A stretch of 64,000 nucleotides of DNA from Polynucleobacter sp. es-MAR-4 (GCF_018882055.1 NZ_JACVPF010000001.1:992001-1056000); one strand, 5' to 3'. Positions 45,298 through 55,587 are shown, numbered from the stretch's first letter. Program-made: numbers and translations. The notes: generated by a model not told the origin, from the sequence alone.

Positions 45298-45537
45298 ATG
45301 ACCACCAAACACCCCATCACTGAATGTATTGAGACCCAACTCCAAGGTTATTTGGATGATCTCAAAGGAACACCTCCATCTAATTTGTACCAAATGGTTC
45401 TTGCAGTAGTAGAGAAGCCGATGCTCGAACTAGTCATGCAGCACGCGAAGCAGAATCAGTCTTTAGCTGCGCAGTACCTTGGCATTAACCGCAATACGCT
45501 ACACAAGAAATTGGTCGAACACCAGCTTCTGAAATAA
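45298..45537 (+). CDS. fis: Fis-family DNA-binding protein
   Basis: Nucleoid-associated protein and transcription regulator. At 79 residues it is shorter than E. coli Fis (98) but keeps the dimer helices and the C-terminal helix-turn-helix: QNQSLAAQYLGINRNTLHKK, then LVEHQLLK. It follows dusB by 29 nt as in most Proteobacteria. Betaproteobacterial Fis often has this shorter N-terminus and lacks the Hin-activating beta-hairpin arm. Confidence 0.93.
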   Translation: MTTKHPITECIETQLQGYLDDLKGTPPSNLYQMVLAVVEKPMLELVMQHAKQNQSLAAQYLGINRNTLHKKLVEHQLLK

Positions 45538-45585
45538 GTCCGACCCTGTTTGCAAATTCTTTATTAATTAATCCTTCTGAAAAAT

Positions 45586-47166
45586 ATGATCCGTACAGCC
45601 CTACTCTCTGTTTCCGATAAAAATGGCATTGTGCCGTTCGCCAAATCCCTTCATGAGCAAGGTGTCAAGCTGATCTCTACTGGCGGTACAGCAAAACTCT
45701 TAGCTGAAAATAATTTACCCGTAGTGGAAGTATCTTCACTTACCAAGTTTCCAGAGATGCTGGACGGTCGTGTAAAGACATTGCACCCAATGGTCCATGG
45801 CGGTTTATTAGCTCGCAGAGATTTCCCTGAGCATATGGCTGCTTTGAAAGAACATGGTATCGATACGATCGATATGCTCGTGATTAACCTCTACCCATTT
45901 AATGAAACAGTTGCTAAAGCAGATTGTTCATTTGAAGATGCGGTTGAGAACATTGATATTGGCGGTCCAGCAATGTTGCGTGCCGCTGCCAAGAACCATC
46001 AAGATGTGACCGTACTCATTTCGCCAGAAGATTACGCACCTGTACTCGAAGAAATGAAAGCCAATAAGAACGTAGTTTCATATAAGACCAATTTGAGTCT
46101 AGCTAAAAAAGTATTTGCCCATACCGCCCAATACGACGGGGCGATTGCAAATTACCTATCTGCATTAGGTGATGACCTCGATCACAAAAAGCGTTCTGCT
46201 TACCCAGAAACCCTGCACCTTGCCTTTGAAAAAGTACAAGAGATGCGTTATGGCGAGAACCCACACCAATCAGCGGCTTTCTACAAAGATATCTACCCTG
46301 TCGATGGCGCACTTGCTAACTACAAACAATTACAAGGCAAAGAGCTCTCCTACAACAATATCGCTGACGCTGACTCTGCTTGGGAGTGTGTCAAAAGCTT
46401 CACTGGTAATGCTGGCGGTGCTGCAGCATGCGTCATCATCAAGCATGCAAACCCTTGCGGCGTAGCTGTTGCTGCCAACGCCCTCGAGGCGTATCAAAAA
46501 GCATTCAAAACAGATCCAAGTTCAGCCTTTGGCGGAATCATTGCCCTCAATGTGCCATGTGATGGTGCCGCAGCTGAAGCAATTTCTAAACAGTTTGTGG
46601 AAGTATTGATTGCTCCAAGCTTTAGTGCTGAAGCAAAGACCATCTTTGCCGCCAAGCAAAATGTACGTCTCTTAGAAATTCCTCTGGGCACCGCATTTAA
46701 TACTTTTGACTTCAAGCGTGTTGGTGGTGGCTTACTAGTTCAGTCCCCAGATGCGAAGAACGTCCTTGAGAGCGAAATGCGCGTTGTGAGCAAACGCCTC
46801 CCAACTACAAGCGAAATGCACGACATGATGTTTGCATGGCGCGTTGCCAAGTTTGTGAAGTCCAATGCGATTGTGTATTGCGCTAATGGTATGACCCTTG
46901 GTATTGGCGCTGGCCAAATGAGCCGCGTAGATTCTGCGCGTATGGCAAGCATTAAAGCTGAAAACGCAGGCTTAAGTCTCAAAGGTTCTGCAGTTGCAAG
47001 TGACGCCTTCTTCCCATTCCGCGATGGTTTGGATGTCGTTGTGAATGGTGGTGCAAGCTGTGCCATCCAGCCTGGTGGCAGCATGCGTGATGATGAAATC
47101 ATCGCCGCAGCTGATGAGCATGGCATTGCCATGATCTTTACTGGCACACGTCACTTCCGCCACTAA
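45586..47166 (+). CDS. purH: bifunctional AICAR transformylase / IMP cyclohydrolase
   Basis: Last two steps of de novo purine synthesis. The IMP cyclohydrolase (MGS-like) domain is residues 1-200 ([30 protein letters not shown]), the formyltransferase domain 200-526 ([35 protein letters not shown]). Ends FTGTRHFRH, as usual. Length 526 is typical. It follows fis by 48 nt and is 6 nt from ruvC, so all of dusB to ruvB may be one transcript. Confidence 0.98.
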   Translation: MIRTALLSVSDKNGIVPFAKSLHEQGVKLISTGGTAKLLAENNLPVVEVSSLTKFPEMLDGRVKTLHPMVHGGLLARRDFPEHMAALKEHGIDTIDMLVINLYPFNETVAKADCSFEDAVENIDIGGPAMLRAAAKNHQDVTVLISPEDYAPVLEEMKANKNVVSYKTNLSLAKKVFAHTAQYDGAIANYLSALGDDLDHKKRSAYPETLHLAFEKVQEMRYGENPHQSAAFYKDIYPVDGALANYKQLQGKELSYNNIADADSAWECVKSFTGNAGGAAACVIIKHANPCGVAVAANALEAYQKAFKTDPSSAFGGIIALNVPCDGAAAEAISKQFVEVLIAPSFSAEAKTIFAAKQNVRLLEIPLGTAFNTFDFKRVGGGLLVQSPDAKNVLESEMRVVSKRLPTTSEMHDMMFAWRVAKFVKSNAIVYCANGMTLGIGAGQMSRVDSARMASIKAENAGLSLKGSAVASDAFFPFRDGLDVVVNGGASCAIQPGGSMRDDEIIAAADEHGIAMIFTGTRHFRH

Positions 47167-47172
47167 TCACTT

Positions 47173-47694
47173 ATGCGCTGGATAGGAATCGACCCGGGTC
47201 TACGAACAACTGGTTTTGGGGTTATTGATGTTGATGGCCAAAAACTGAGCTACGTAGCCTCTGGGACGATTGAAAGTGGAGATCCAGACCAAGGCCTTCC
47301 TGTGAGATTGGGAATCTTGTACGCCGGCATTAAAGAAGTACTGGGGACCTATCATCCAGAACAAGCAGCTATCGAAGAAGTATTTCTGAACGTCAATCCT
47401 CGCTCTACCCTAATGCTGGGTCAGGCACGAGGCGCGGTGATTGCAGCCCTAGTTTCGGACAAGCTCCCTGTTGCAGAGTTCAGCGCACTCAGGGTGAAGC
47501 AGTCCATCGTGGGGACTGGTAGAGCGACTAAGCCTCAAGTTCAAGAAATGGTGAAACGCTTGCTGCGCCTAAGCCGTGCCCCGGGAACGGACGCAGCCGA
47601 TGCTTTAGGGGTGGCGATTTGTGCTGCACATCATGCCCAGATTCCGAAAGCAATTACCACTGCTCCTGCACCCAAAAAGAGTGGCAAGAAATAA
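47173..47694 (+). CDS. ruvC: Holliday junction resolvase RuvC
   Basis: Endonuclease that cuts Holliday junctions with RuvAB. The RNase H-like site has the first Asp in [14 protein letters not shown], the Glu in [12 protein letters not shown], and C-terminal Asp residues in [14 protein letters not shown]. Length 173 matches E. coli. It starts 6 nt after purH and precedes ruvA by 26 nt. No LexA box was seen upstream, so the ruv genes appear to follow purH expression. Confidence 0.97.
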   Translation: MRWIGIDPGLRTTGFGVIDVDGQKLSYVASGTIESGDPDQGLPVRLGILYAGIKEVLGTYHPEQAAIEEVFLNVNPRSTLMLGQARGAVIAALVSDKLPVAEFSALRVKQSIVGTGRATKPQVQEMVKRLLRLSRAPGTDAADALGVAICAAHHAQIPKAITTAPAPKKSGKK

Positions 47695-47720
47695 CAATAC
47701 AAACAGGTTAAGATCTTTAC

Positions 47721-48305
47721 ATGATTGGTCGCATACAAGGTATTCTCGTTTCAGTTCATCCACCCCGCCTCCTGGTCGATTGCCAAGGTGTCGGCTATGA
47801 GATCGATGTGCCAATGAGCACCCTGTATCAATTACCAGAAACCAATCAAAAAATTACGCTTCTCACACACTTCCAAGTTCGTGAAGATGCCCAGCAACTT
47901 TTTGGTTTTGCCACTGAAACAGAGCGTGAAGCTTTTAGACAGCTGATCAAGATTAGCGGCGTCGGTTCACGTACTGCCCTTGCCGTACTTTCTGGAATGA
48001 GCGTTAACGAATTGGCTCAAGCTATTGCTATGCAAGAAGCAGGACGTCTAACTCAAGTTCCCGGCATTGGCAAAAAGACTGCTGAACGTCTTTGCCTTGA
48101 GCTCAAAGGCAAGTTGGCTCCAGATTTAGGAATTGTGGGCGGCAAACCACAGGCAATTGAAGCAAGCAGTGAAGTCTTGCAGGCTCTCTTGGCGCTGGGT
48201 TATTCAGAAAAAGAAGCGCATCTTGCCCTCAAACAAATACCGCCTGACACCTCCGTTTCTGATGGTATTCGTATGGGCTTGAAATACCTCTCAAAGTCTT
48301 CATAA
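47721..48305 (+). CDS. ruvA: Holliday junction branch-migration protein RuvA
   Basis: Tetrameric junction-binding protein. Domain I (OB fold) [29 protein letters not shown], domain II with two helix-hairpin-helix motifs ([34 protein letters not shown]) and domain III for RuvB contact (about 140-194). Length 194 is usual. It lies between ruvC and ruvB. Confidence 0.97.
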   Translation: MIGRIQGILVSVHPPRLLVDCQGVGYEIDVPMSTLYQLPETNQKITLLTHFQVREDAQQLFGFATETEREAFRQLIKISGVGSRTALAVLSGMSVNELAQAIAMQEAGRLTQVPGIGKKTAERLCLELKGKLAPDLGIVGGKPQAIEASSEVLQALLALGYSEKEAHLALKQIPPDTSVSDGIRMGLKYLSKSS

Positions 48306-48335
48306 CTAGTCCCCAAACACCACTACACTTGCAGT

Positions 48336-49403
48336 ATGGCAATCCACACCGAAGATCTCAGCTCAATTCCCGAAGACTTACCGGAAGGTAATGACCGCAT
48401 CGTTAGCGGTGCAGCCGGTAACTCAGAAGCTGTTTTCGAAAGAGCCTTGCGCCCAAAACAGTTAGACGAGTATGTTGGCCAAACTAAGGCACGCGCTCAA
48501 TTAGAAATCTTTATTACTGCAACTCGAGCTCGTCAAGAAGCTCTAGATCACGTTCTCTTGTTTGGCCCTCCTGGTCTTGGAAAAACTACCTTAGCTCACA
48601 TCATCGCTAGAGAGCTTGGTGTGAACTTGCGCCAAACTAGCGGCCCCGTTCTGGATAGACCTGGTGACCTCGCCGCTTTACTGACTAATTTAGAAGCAAA
48701 CGATGTACTCTTTATTGATGAGATTCATCGACTCTCTCCAGTAGTTGAAGAGATTCTGTACCCGGCACTTGAGGACTACAGCTTAGACATCATGATTGGC
48801 GAAGGTCCTGCAGCACGTAGTGTCAAGATTGATCTCAAGCCATTCACTTTGATTGGCGCGACCACTCGTGCTGGCATGCTCACCAATCCTCTACGTGACC
48901 GCTTTGGCATTGTGGCAAGACTAGAGTTCTACACCACTGAAGAGCTCACCAAAATCATTACGCGCTCTGCCAGCCTACTCAAAGCCGATATTGACCCAGA
49001 GGGATCAATTGAGATTGCGAAGCGTGCTAGAGGCACTCCACGTATCGCTAATCGCCTATTACGTCGCGTACGCGACTATGCTGAAGTCAAAGGTACTGGC
49101 ACTATTACTAAAGCCATGGCCGATGCAGCATTGAAGATGCTCGATGTCGACCCGAGTGGCTTTGATGTGATGGACCGTAAATTACTCGAAGCCATCTTGC
49201 ATAAGTTTGATGGTGGCCCGGTAGGTATTGACAACTTGGCTGCAGCGATTGGTGAAGAGCGTGACACCATTGAGGATGTCTTAGAGCCCTACTTGATTCA
49301 ACAAGGCTACCTACAAAGAACTTCTAGGGGAAGAGTAGCAACACGTCAGGCTTATGAGCACTTTGGCCTGACGCCACCAAGCAACTCCGCAATAGAGCCC
49401 TAA
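48336..49403 (+). CDS. ruvB: Holliday junction branch-migration helicase RuvB
   Basis: AAA+ hexameric motor. Walker [10 protein letters not shown] is at residues 77-85, Walker B is FIDEIH, sensor 1 is GATTRAG and the arginine-finger region is NPLRDRFG. The C-terminal winged helix (about 275-345) ends [18 protein letters not shown]. Length 355 is normal. Its stop is 3 nt from the end of the convergent tyrS gene. Confidence 0.98.
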   Translation: MAIHTEDLSSIPEDLPEGNDRIVSGAAGNSEAVFERALRPKQLDEYVGQTKARAQLEIFITATRARQEALDHVLLFGPPGLGKTTLAHIIARELGVNLRQTSGPVLDRPGDLAALLTNLEANDVLFIDEIHRLSPVVEEILYPALEDYSLDIMIGEGPAARSVKIDLKPFTLIGATTRAGMLTNPLRDRFGIVARLEFYTTEELTKIITRSASLLKADIDPEGSIEIAKRARGTPRIANRLLRRVRDYAEVKGTGTITKAMADAALKMLDVDPSGFDVMDRKLLEAILHKFDGGPVGIDNLAAAIGEERDTIEDVLEPYLIQQGYLQRTSRGRVATRQAYEHFGLTPPSNSAIEP

Positions 49404-49406
49404 GAC

Positions 49407-50639
49407 TTAGCCCAGAGTTACCTTAGCGAACTTACGTTTGCCTACCTGCACCACGTAAGTGCCAGCCTCGACTTTTAATTGCTTATCAGCAACTGTTGAG
49501 CCATCAATCTTCACGCCGTTTTGCTCAATGTTACGCATAGCTTCTGATGTTGATGGGGCAAGGCCCGCAGCCTTCAAAAGGCTAGCGATTCCCATTGGAG
49601 CACCAGAGAGGCTTACTTCCGGAATGTCATCCGGGATTCCACCTTTTGCACGATGATTAAAGTCTTCCAAAGCTTTTTCTGCAGCCGCCTGCGAATGAAA
49701 GCGTGCAACGATTTCTTGTGCGAGCAGCACTTTGCAATCTTTAGGATTTCTACCAGCAGCTACTTCTTGCTTCATTAAATCAATTTCAGCCATAGGGCGG
49801 AATGACAGCAATGTAAAGTAATCCCACATCAATTCATCGGAGATACTCAAGAGCTTGCCGAACATCTCGCCAGCAGGCTCACTAATACCAATGTAATTAC
49901 CTTTGGATTTACTCATCTTGTCTACGCCATCCAAGCCAACAAGGAGAGGCATAGTCAAAATACATTGCGGCTCTTGGCCGTACTCACGTTGGAGCTCGCG
50001 CCCAACTAAAAGATTAAATTTCTGATCCGTACCACCGAGCTCTAAGTCACTCTTCAGAGCAACAGAGTCATAACCCTGCATCAATGGATATAAAAACTCA
50101 TGCACAGAGATAGGTACACCACTGCGGTAACGTTTTGTAAAGTCATCGCGCTCCAACATTTGTGCAACGGTATATCGCGCTGCCAACTGGATCATGCCGC
50201 GTGCACCAAGGGGATCGCACCACTCGCTGTTGTAACGAACTTCCGTTTTAGTAGGGTCCAGCACCATGCTCGCTTGACGGTAGTAGGTCTGAGCATTGAC
50301 AGCAATTTCTTCGGCGGTCAGGGGTGGGCGAGTTGCATTACGCCCAGAGGGGTCGCCAATCATACTGGTGAAGTCACCAATCAAGAAAATCACAGTGTGG
50401 CCTAAATCTTGTAGCTGACGCAATTTATTCAAAACAACCGTATGGCCCAAATGAATATCAGGCGCAGTTGGGTCTAAACCCAACTTAATACGCAAAGGCG
50501 TACCTGTCGCCTGGCTCTTAGCTAGCTTTTGAATCCAATCCGCCTCGACCAATAACTCATCACAACCCCTTTTGGTTACTTCAAGGGCTGCAAAAACTTC
50601 GGGGGTCAGTGGGTATTTTTGTTCTGGTTTAGCCGTCAT
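49407..50639 (-). CDS. tyrS: tyrosyl-tRNA synthetase
   Basis: Class I synthetase. The HIGH motif is HLGH at residues 63-66 ([10 protein letters not shown]), KMSKS is at 241-245, and an S4 RNA-binding domain ends the protein (about 345-405). It is of the longer TyrRS type common in Proteobacteria. I start at ATG 50639 (410 residues). The frame is open to 50828, but that stretch overlaps the divergent anmK gene and has no synthetase homology. Zero to three bases separate it from ruvB. Confidence 0.97.
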   Translation of the reverse strand: MTAKPEQKYPLTPEVFAALEVTKRGCDELLVEADWIQKLAKSQATGTPLRIKLGLDPTAPDIHLGHTVVLNKLRQLQDLGHTVIFLIGDFTSMIGDPSGRNATRPPLTAEEIAVNAQTYYRQASMVLDPTKTEVRYNSEWCDPLGARGMIQLAARYTVAQMLERDDFTKRYRSGVPISVHEFLYPLMQGYDSVALKSDLELGGTDQKFNLLVGRELQREYGQEPQCILTMPLLVGLDGVDKMSKSKGNYIGISEPAGEMFGKLLSISDELMWDYFTLLSFRPMAEIDLMKQEVAAGRNPKDCKVLLAQEIVARFHSQAAAEKALEDFNHRAKGGIPDDIPEVSLSGAPMGIASLLKAAGLAPSTSEAMRNIEQNGVKIDGSTVADKQLKVEAGTYVVQVGKRKFAKVTLG

Positions 50640-50728
50640 GCGAAATTGGGTAACTGATTCGGTTAAATTAGTATTTAAATTGCTAAAGCATAATTGTCGC
50701 ATTCCTGAGAATAAAGTCCTGATACCGC

Positions 50729-51859
50729 ATGAATAAGTCCCAATCCCTCTATATTGGCCTGATGTCTGGCACCAGCCTAGATGGGATAGATGCCGTGCTG
50801 ACAAAGATTGAAGCCTCTGGGGATGCATGCCTTCTGGACTCCGTAAGCGCCCCCTTTAGTCCGGAGTTACGCAAAGCCCTACTAGATCTCCAGACCCCTG
50901 GGCCAAATGAGATCCACCGAGAAAACCAGGCCGCTAATGCCCTGTCAGTAGCCTATGCGGATGTAGTCAAACAATTGCTTACTCAGGCCAAGCTATCTAC
51001 TGCAGATATCAGTGCAATTGGCGCACATGGTCAGACCATTCGTCACCAAGCCGATCTTGCTCATCACCTTGCCTATACCCATCAAACTCTCAATCCAGCC
51101 CTTTTGGCAGAGCTCACTGGAATTGATGTCATTGCAGACTTTAGAAGTCGTGATTTAGCAGCAGGCGGTCATGGTGCGCCTCTAGTGCCAGCATTTCATG
51201 CGCAACAGTTTGCTACAGATAAAAATATCGCCGTACTCAACCTTGGCGGTATTGCCAACCTAACCCTATTACCCAAAGATGGTGAAGTAAAAGGATTTGA
51301 TTGCGGTCCCGGCAATATGTTGATGGATGCTTGGATTGCGGATCAGCAAGGACACGTCTTTGATGAGAACGGTACCTGGGCATTACAAGGAATAGCGAAT
51401 CGAGCACTGCTTAGCAAAATGATGGCTGATCCATTTTTTTCAAAGGCGCCGCCAAAAAGCACGGGGCGTGATGACTTTCATCTAGAGTGGTTGCAAAAGC
51501 AAGTTGGCTCGGACAACATCAATGCTGAAGATGTACAAGCCACACTATTGCAATTAACTGTGGACGCAGCCCTGCAAGCTTTAGAGGTTTATGCCCCGAA
51601 AACCCAGACTCTGATTATCTGTGGCGGTGGTGCGCGCAACGATGCCTTATTGGATTTATTTAAAGCGAGAGCTGAAGACTTATTCAAAAACTCACTGGAG
51701 ATTGTGACCAGCGATGCGCTTGGCATTGATCCGCAACTTGTAGAAGGCCTCGCGTTCGCATGGCTTGCTTGGGCCCACAAAGAAAAACGGCCAGCAAATT
51801 TGCCAGCCGTTACGGGAGCGAAGGGTCCTAGAATTCTAGGCGCTTGCTATCCTGCGTAA
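50729..51859 (+). CDS. anmK: anhydro-N-acetylmuramic acid kinase
   Basis: ATP-dependent kinase that opens anhydroMurNAc and phosphorylates it to MurNAc-6-phosphate in peptidoglycan recycling. It has the ASKHA-type fold: [20 protein letters not shown] at the N-terminus, [24 protein letters not shown] and [17 protein letters not shown]. Length 376 fits. Divergent from tyrS with 89 bp between starts. With AmgK and MurU it completes two ends of the MurNAc salvage route. Confidence 0.96.
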   Translation: MNKSQSLYIGLMSGTSLDGIDAVLTKIEASGDACLLDSVSAPFSPELRKALLDLQTPGPNEIHRENQAANALSVAYADVVKQLLTQAKLSTADISAIGAHGQTIRHQADLAHHLAYTHQTLNPALLAELTGIDVIADFRSRDLAAGGHGAPLVPAFHAQQFATDKNIAVLNLGGIANLTLLPKDGEVKGFDCGPGNMLMDAWIADQQGHVFDENGTWALQGIANRALLSKMMADPFFSKAPPKSTGRDDFHLEWLQKQVGSDNINAEDVQATLLQLTVDAALQALEVYAPKTQTLIICGGGARNDALLDLFKARAEDLFKNSLEIVTSDALGIDPQLVEGLAFAWLAWAHKEKRPANLPAVTGAKGPRILGACYPA

Positions 51860-51867
51860 TTAAATTG

Positions 51868-51891
51868 CTTTCTCTCTTTAAGCAGAGAAAG
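51868..51891. terminator. inverted repeat between anmK and erpA
   Basis: Eight-base-pair stem CTTTCTCT / AGAGAAAG with an 8-nt loop, spanning the erpA stop codon between the two convergent genes. AT-rich and without a long U-run, so it is at best a weak bidirectional terminator. Confidence 0.35.
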
Positions 51892-52264
51892 AAGATCCGC
51901 AACCACAAGTGGTTTGCGCATTTGGATTTTTGATTACGAACTGTGAACCATTGATATCTTCTTTGTAATCAATCTCAGCGCCAACTAGATATTGGAAGCT
52001 CATTGAATCTACCAATAGGGTGACGCCATTCTTTTCAAAGAGTGTGTCATCTTCATTCACAGCATCATCAAATGTGAAGCCATACTGAAATCCTGAGCAA
52101 CCACCACCTTGAACAAACACGCGCAGTTTCAATTCAGGATTACCTTCTTCGGCAATCAAGTCAGCCACTTTTGCAGCAGCGCTATCCGTAAACACCAATG
52201 GGGTTGGTGGTTCGGCTAAATCTTGTGCGGGTTGTGCAGTTTCTTGCGTAGCTAGTTGGGTCAT
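51878..52264 (-). CDS. erpA: iron-sulfur cluster insertion protein ErpA
   Basis: A-type Fe-S carrier that delivers clusters to target proteins. The three cluster cysteines are in [11 protein letters not shown] and [31 protein letters not shown] is the family core. Length 128 includes a Gln/Pro/Ala-rich N-terminal extension of about 25 residues compared with E. coli (114). Named ErpA rather than IscA by its place beside argC and rpsI and by the C-terminal motif. Confidence 0.93.
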   Translation of the reverse strand: MTQLATQETAQPAQDLAEPPTPLVFTDSAAAKVADLIAEEGNPELKLRVFVQGGGCSGFQYGFTFDDAVNEDDTLFEKNGVTLLVDSMSFQYLVGAEIDYKEDINGSQFVIKNPNAQTTCGCGSSFSA

Positions 52265-52347
52265 GATTTACTCCTAATTCAAAAGGCAATAACTTATTTT
52301 AGGCTTTTAATTCCAAGTGTGCTGAAGGGTCTTTCCAGCGCGCCTGA

Positions 52348-53406
52348 TTATGGTGAAACAGCAATCTGCGTTAATCCAGTGGTCTCAGGCAGGCCAAACA
52401 TGAGGTTCATACACTGAACGCCCTGGCCTGAGGCACCCTTCACCAGGTTATCTTCCACCACCAAAATAACCAAAGTATCACCATCTCCAGGGCGATGAAT
52501 GGCGATTCTTAAGCCATTACTGCCCCGCACAGAACGTGTTTCTGGATGACTGCCAGCCGGCATCACATCTACAAAAGGCTCGCCTTTATAGAAATCCTCA
52601 TACAGCTTTTGGAAATCTACCTTCATGCCAGCCTCAGTCAAGCGAACATACAAGGTTGAATGAATACCTCTAATCATTGGCGTCAAATGGGGTACAAATG
52701 TCAGACCAATCTGGTCGTGACCAGCGATAGCCTTCAAGCCCTGGACGATTTCTGGAAGATGACGATGTCCTTTAACGCCATAGGCTTTGAAGTTATCTCC
52801 CGCTTCAGACAATAGGGTGCCGATCTCAGCTTTACGGCCAGCGCCAGATGTACCTGACTTAGAGTCAGAAATAATATGTGTGCCATCAATCAGCTGTTTA
52901 CCACCAGTAGACTTTGGTGAAAGCAATGGAGCAAGACCTAATTGGACAGACGTAGGGTAGCAACCAGCTAAACCCACTACACGTGCTTTTTTAATTTCTT
53001 CGCGATTAATTTCTGCCAAACCATAAACTGCCTCTGCCAAAATTTCTGGGCAGCCATGCTCCATGCCGTACCACTTGGCAAATTCCTTGATGTCCTTCAA
53101 ACGGAAATCAGCAGCCAGATCCAAAATCTTTACGTTATTAGCCAGCAACTCTTTGGCTTGTGCCATTGCTACGCCATGTGGTGTTGCAAAGAACACTACA
53201 TCGCATTCAGTTAACTTGGCTTCATCTGGTGTTGTGAATTTCAGATCAATGCGGCCACGTAAAGATGGAAACATCTCAGCCACTGGCATGCCAGCTTCTG
53301 TACGAGAAGTGATTGCCTGAATCTTTACCTCAGGGTGTTGCGCCAATAAGCGCAGCAATTCCACTCCGGTATATCCAGTGCCACCTACGATGCCAACTTT
53401 AATCAT
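52348..53406 (-). CDS. argC: N-acetyl-gamma-glutamyl-phosphate reductase
   Basis: NADPH-dependent reductase, third step of arginine synthesis. The NADP site is [17 protein letters not shown]; the active Cys149 lies in [20 protein letters not shown] supplies the conserved His. I start at ATG 53406 (352 residues) with GGAG 6 nt upstream; the frame opens 12 nt earlier with a TTG that is itself part of that ribosome site. It follows rpsI on the same strand after a terminator. Confidence 0.96.
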   Translation of the reverse strand: MIKVGIVGGTGYTGVELLRLLAQHPEVKIQAITSRTEAGMPVAEMFPSLRGRIDLKFTTPDEAKLTECDVVFFATPHGVAMAQAKELLANNVKILDLAADFRLKDIKEFAKWYGMEHGCPEILAEAVYGLAEINREEIKKARVVGLAGCYPTSVQLGLAPLLSPKSTGGKQLIDGTHIISDSKSGTSGAGRKAEIGTLLSEAGDNFKAYGVKGHRHLPEIVQGLKAIAGHDQIGLTFVPHLTPMIRGIHSTLYVRLTEAGMKVDFQKLYEDFYKGEPFVDVMPAGSHPETRSVRGSNGLRIAIHRPGDGDTLVILVVEDNLVKGASGQGVQCMNLMFGLPETTGLTQIAVSP

Positions 53407-53468
53407 GCCATTCTCCAAAATACCAATAGATGAATTTTATTTCTTTAATACCTAGATTGTAGAAACAA

Positions 53469-53492
53469 AAAGGGCCGCTTGCGCGACCCTTT
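53469..53492 (-). terminator. intrinsic terminator of rplM-rpsI
   Basis: On the minus strand, AAAGGGTCGC, loop GCAA, GCGGCCCTTT, then TTTG; one G-U pair in the stem. It lies 26 bp after the rpsI stop codon and separates the ribosomal-protein operon from argC. Confidence 0.85.
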
Positions 53493-53518
53493 CGATAAAA
53501 CTTAAGCGACTGAAAGAA

Positions 53519-53920
53519 TTAGCGCTTGCTGAACTGCTTACGACGACGCGCGCCGTGCAGACCAACTTTTTTACGCTCAACTTCACGGGCATCGCGAGTT
53601 ACCAAACCTGCTTTAGACAGGGTTGGCTTCAATGCGTTGTCGTAGTCGATCAATGCACGAGTAACACCGTGACGAACTGCACCAGCTTGGCCAGTTTCAC
53701 CGCCGCCACTAACGTTTACTTTGATATCAAAGGTTGTTAGGTGGGCTGTGAGAGCCAAAGGCTGACGAGCGATCATGCGTGATGTTTCGCGAGCAAAGTA
53801 AGCATCGATAGGTTTACCGTTAACAGTAATCTCACCTTTGCCAGATTTAATGAATACACGTGCTACAGAGCTCTTGCGACGACCTGTACCGTAATTCCAA
53901 TTTCCGTAATTAATAGCCAT
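53519..53920 (-). CDS. rpsI: 30S ribosomal protein S9
   Basis: Small-subunit protein whose C-terminal tail reaches the P site. [26 protein letters not shown] begins the protein; RRRKQFSKR is the conserved basic tail ending in Lys-Arg. Length 133 is usual. Follows rplM by 9 nt in the universal rplM-rpsI operon. Confidence 0.98.
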   Translation of the reverse strand: MAINYGNWNYGTGRRKSSVARVFIKSGKGEITVNGKPIDAYFARETSRMIARQPLALTAHLTTFDIKVNVSGGGETGQAGAVRHGVTRALIDYDNALKPTLSKAGLVTRDAREVERKKVGLHGARRRKQFSKR

Positions 53921-53929
53921 TTGGTTTCC

Positions 53930-54358
53930 TTAAATCTCTAACGCTTTTGGCTGTTGAGCCGCATGCGGATGACTGGCGTCGCCATAGACTTTTAATTTCT
54001 TAATCATGGCATAACCTAGTGGGCCTTTTGGCAACATACCCTTCACAGCCTTCTCCAAAGCGCGACCTGGGAAACGATCTTGCATCTTGTCGAAGTTAGT
54101 CGAGCTAATACCACCTGGGTATCCGCTGTGACGGTAATAAATTTTGTTCAAGCCTTTTGTGCCTGTAACACGCAGCTTAGAAGAGTTGATGACAACAATG
54201 AAGTCGCCGGTATCAACGTGTGGGGTGTATTCAGGCTTGTGCTTGCCGCGTAGACGGAGTGCCACTTCACTGGCGACACGACCGAGGACTTTGTCCGTAG
54301 CGTCAATCACGAACCATTCATGCACTACCTCATGGGATTTTGCAGAAAAAGTTTTCAT
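53930..54358 (-). CDS. rplM: 50S ribosomal protein L13
   Basis: Early-assembly large-subunit protein. [20 protein letters not shown] at the N-terminus and [12 protein letters not shown] are diagnostic. Length 142 is standard. The promoter must lie within the roughly 160 bp between its start and the small-RNA terminator at 54518; no consensus -35/-10 pair was clear there. Confidence 0.98.
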   Translation of the reverse strand: MKTFSAKSHEVVHEWFVIDATDKVLGRVASEVALRLRGKHKPEYTPHVDTGDFIVVINSSKLRVTGTKGLNKIYYRHSGYPGGISSTNFDKMQDRFPGRALEKAVKGMLPKGPLGYAMIKKLKVYGDASHPHAAQQPKALEI

Positions 54359-54517
54359 GATTTCTCAAATTGTTATAGTCAAAAAAAATTACTCCAATCA
54401 AACTACGTCCACCTTGGCCCTGCTTATGTTTGCAAGCTCGCAGATTCTGTAATTCACTTGGTACAACAATTACCGCTGACTGGTTCGGTAATTCAGTAAA
54501 GCCTTGAATTGTAACCT

Positions 54518-54619
54518 AAAAAAAACCCAGGAACGAGTCCTGGGTTGGAATCCACCTATGTTTAAGTGGAGGAGACACTGGGAGGTAAGTCGCAGTCTTG
54601 TATAAGACTGACTACCAAT
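54518..54619 (-). ncRNA. candidate small RNA with exposed anti-Shine-Dalgarno motif
   Basis: Read on the minus strand: a 5' stem-loop (CAGTCTT-ATAC-AAGACTG, 54610-54593, extended by AGTC/GACT), an unpaired region containing ACCTCCC (54586-54580) and TCTCCTCC, a second stem-loop (54570-54551, CCACTT/AGGTGG with one G-U pair) and a terminator (stem AACCCAGGA / TCCTGGGTT) ending in eight U residues. Promoter: -35 TTGCGT (54655-54650), 18-nt spacer, -10 TAGAAT (54631-54626). Estimated length is about 100 nt. ACCTCC equals the anti-Shine-Dalgarno core of 16S rRNA. From memory it resembles the betaproteobacterial toxic small RNA family, but I could not verify this. Confidence 0.78.
54524..54546 (-). 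terminator. intrinsic terminator of the candidate small RNA
   Basis: Nine-base-pair stem AACCCAGGA / TCCTGGGTT, 5-nt loop, followed on the minus strand by eight U residues (54525-54518). It is the strongest U-tract terminator in the window and no minus-strand protein gene lies upstream of it. Confidence 0.92.
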
Positions 54620-54625
54620 ATGGTT

Positions 54626-54655
54626 ATTCTACACAAGATATATGGTGCGACGCAA
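54626..54655 (-). promoter_or_regulatory. promoter of the candidate small RNA
   Basis: TTGCGT and TAGAAT with an 18-nt spacer on the minus strand. The -10 box differs from consensus at one position. An FNR-like sequence TTGAC-CAAA-ATCAA lies directly upstream at 54661-54674. Confidence 0.6.
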
Positions 54656-54777
54656 GAAAATTGACCAAAATCAAGTTTTTGATGCTTTTTTGCAAAATTT
54701 GGCTAGTAACTAAAGTACGTCATTATTGGTAAACTATTGATAATATTGATTAATTTTCGAATTTAGGGGTCTCTAGC

Positions 54778-55203
54778 ATGGAATGTCGAGTAACTTGGTT
54801 GGGTAATGGCGGCATGGCCTTTTCAGCAGAAACCGGTAGCGGCCACCAAGTCACAATGGATGGTCCACCTGAAGCTGGCGGTAAAAATAGCGCCCCAAGG
54901 CCTATGGAGCTACTTTTGGCAGGGACTGGCGGCTGCTCTGCCTTTGATGTGGTTTTGATCCTACAGAAGGCACGCCAGGAGATCAGCGCCTGTGATGTTC
55001 GGCTCACAGCCGAGCGGGCGGAGACTGAGCCCAAGGTCTTTACGAAAATTAATCTGCATTTCACGGTCAAAGGCAAAAACCTCGATTTAGCCAAAGTTGA
55101 GCGTGCAGTGAAGCTATCGCACGAAAAGTACTGCTCCGCTACGACGATGCTCGCTAAAACAGCCGAGATTACCTATTCAATTGATGTTGTGAATGACGAA
55201 TAA
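54778..55203 (+). CDS. OsmC-family protein (YhfA-like)
   Basis: A 141-residue OsmC/Ohr-fold protein. The two redox cysteines are in GTGGCSAFDVVLIL (near residue 59) and HEKYCSATTMLAKT (near 120). MDGPPEAGGKNSAPRPMELLLAG is the family block. Of the subgroups it is closest to YhfA in my reading, whose function is unknown; Ohr/OsmC relatives reduce organic hydroperoxides. Start ATG at 54778 with AGGGGT upstream. It is transcribed away from the small RNA and towards rnpB, with its stop 13 bp from the rnpB end. Confidence 0.87.
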   Translation: MECRVTWLGNGGMAFSAETGSGHQVTMDGPPEAGGKNSAPRPMELLLAGTGGCSAFDVVLILQKARQEISACDVRLTAERAETEPKVFTKINLHFTVKGKNLDLAKVERAVKLSHEKYCSATTMLAKTAEITYSIDVVNDE

Positions 55204-55216
55204 GTATTTGAAAAGT

Positions 55217-55523
55217 GCAGAGTCAATCGATAAGCCGGATTCTGTCGCCTAGATTTGCATCTAGGGGCAATCATTCCTCTAGGCCGGCAGTTACCTGACG
55301 GCTCAAGCTCCCTACCCGCAGACTCAGCGGGACGCCTCATCGCCTGCTTACTTGGGATTGCTCCAGGTGGAGGTTACCGCGTTTCACCGTAACTAAATAC
55401 GCTCGTCTCTGTGGCCCTATTCCTCACGTCACCGTGGATGGCCGTTAGCCATCACCCTTCCCTATGGAGTCCGGACTTTCCTCCCCCTCAATAAAGAGGC
55501 GGCGATTGCCCAATTGACTCTGC
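55217..55523 (-). ncRNA. rnpB: RNase P RNA (class A)
   Basis: Catalytic RNA of RNase P that trims tRNA 5' ends. On the minus strand the 5' GCAGAGTCAAT pairs perfectly with the 3' ATTGACTCTGC to form P1. The conserved core (positions 55489-55466, with GAGGAAAGTCCGGACTCC) and the CR-V-type ACAGAATCCGGCTTA (55245-55231) are present. The roughly 307-nt length is short against 377 nt in E. coli, so some peripheral helices are reduced. End points are inferred from P1. Confidence 0.95.
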
Positions 55524-55546
55524 GACTGCAGTCTAACGCAGTCGCA
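55521..55546. terminator. hairpin between pyrC and rnpB
   Basis: Nine-base-pair stem TGCGACTGC / GCAGTCGCA with an 8-nt loop, touching the rnpB 5' end. It may end the pyrC transcript, but no U-run follows it on the minus strand; it could also be a processing or promoter-proximal element of rnpB. Confidence 0.4.
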
Positions 55547-55587
55547 GAAAATTATCTTAAAAACGCAATATGGGAATATAGATTGGC

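Noticed and set aside
46740..47147. A 135-codon open frame on the minus strand inside purH
   Set aside because: It lies wholly antisense to a clear PurH protein and has no homology, ribosome site or plausible composition; it is a shadow of the purH codon pattern.
50640..50828. N-terminal extension of tyrS by 63 codons
   Set aside because: It overlaps the divergent anmK start, is not synthetase-like, and ATG 50639 gives the usual N-terminus.
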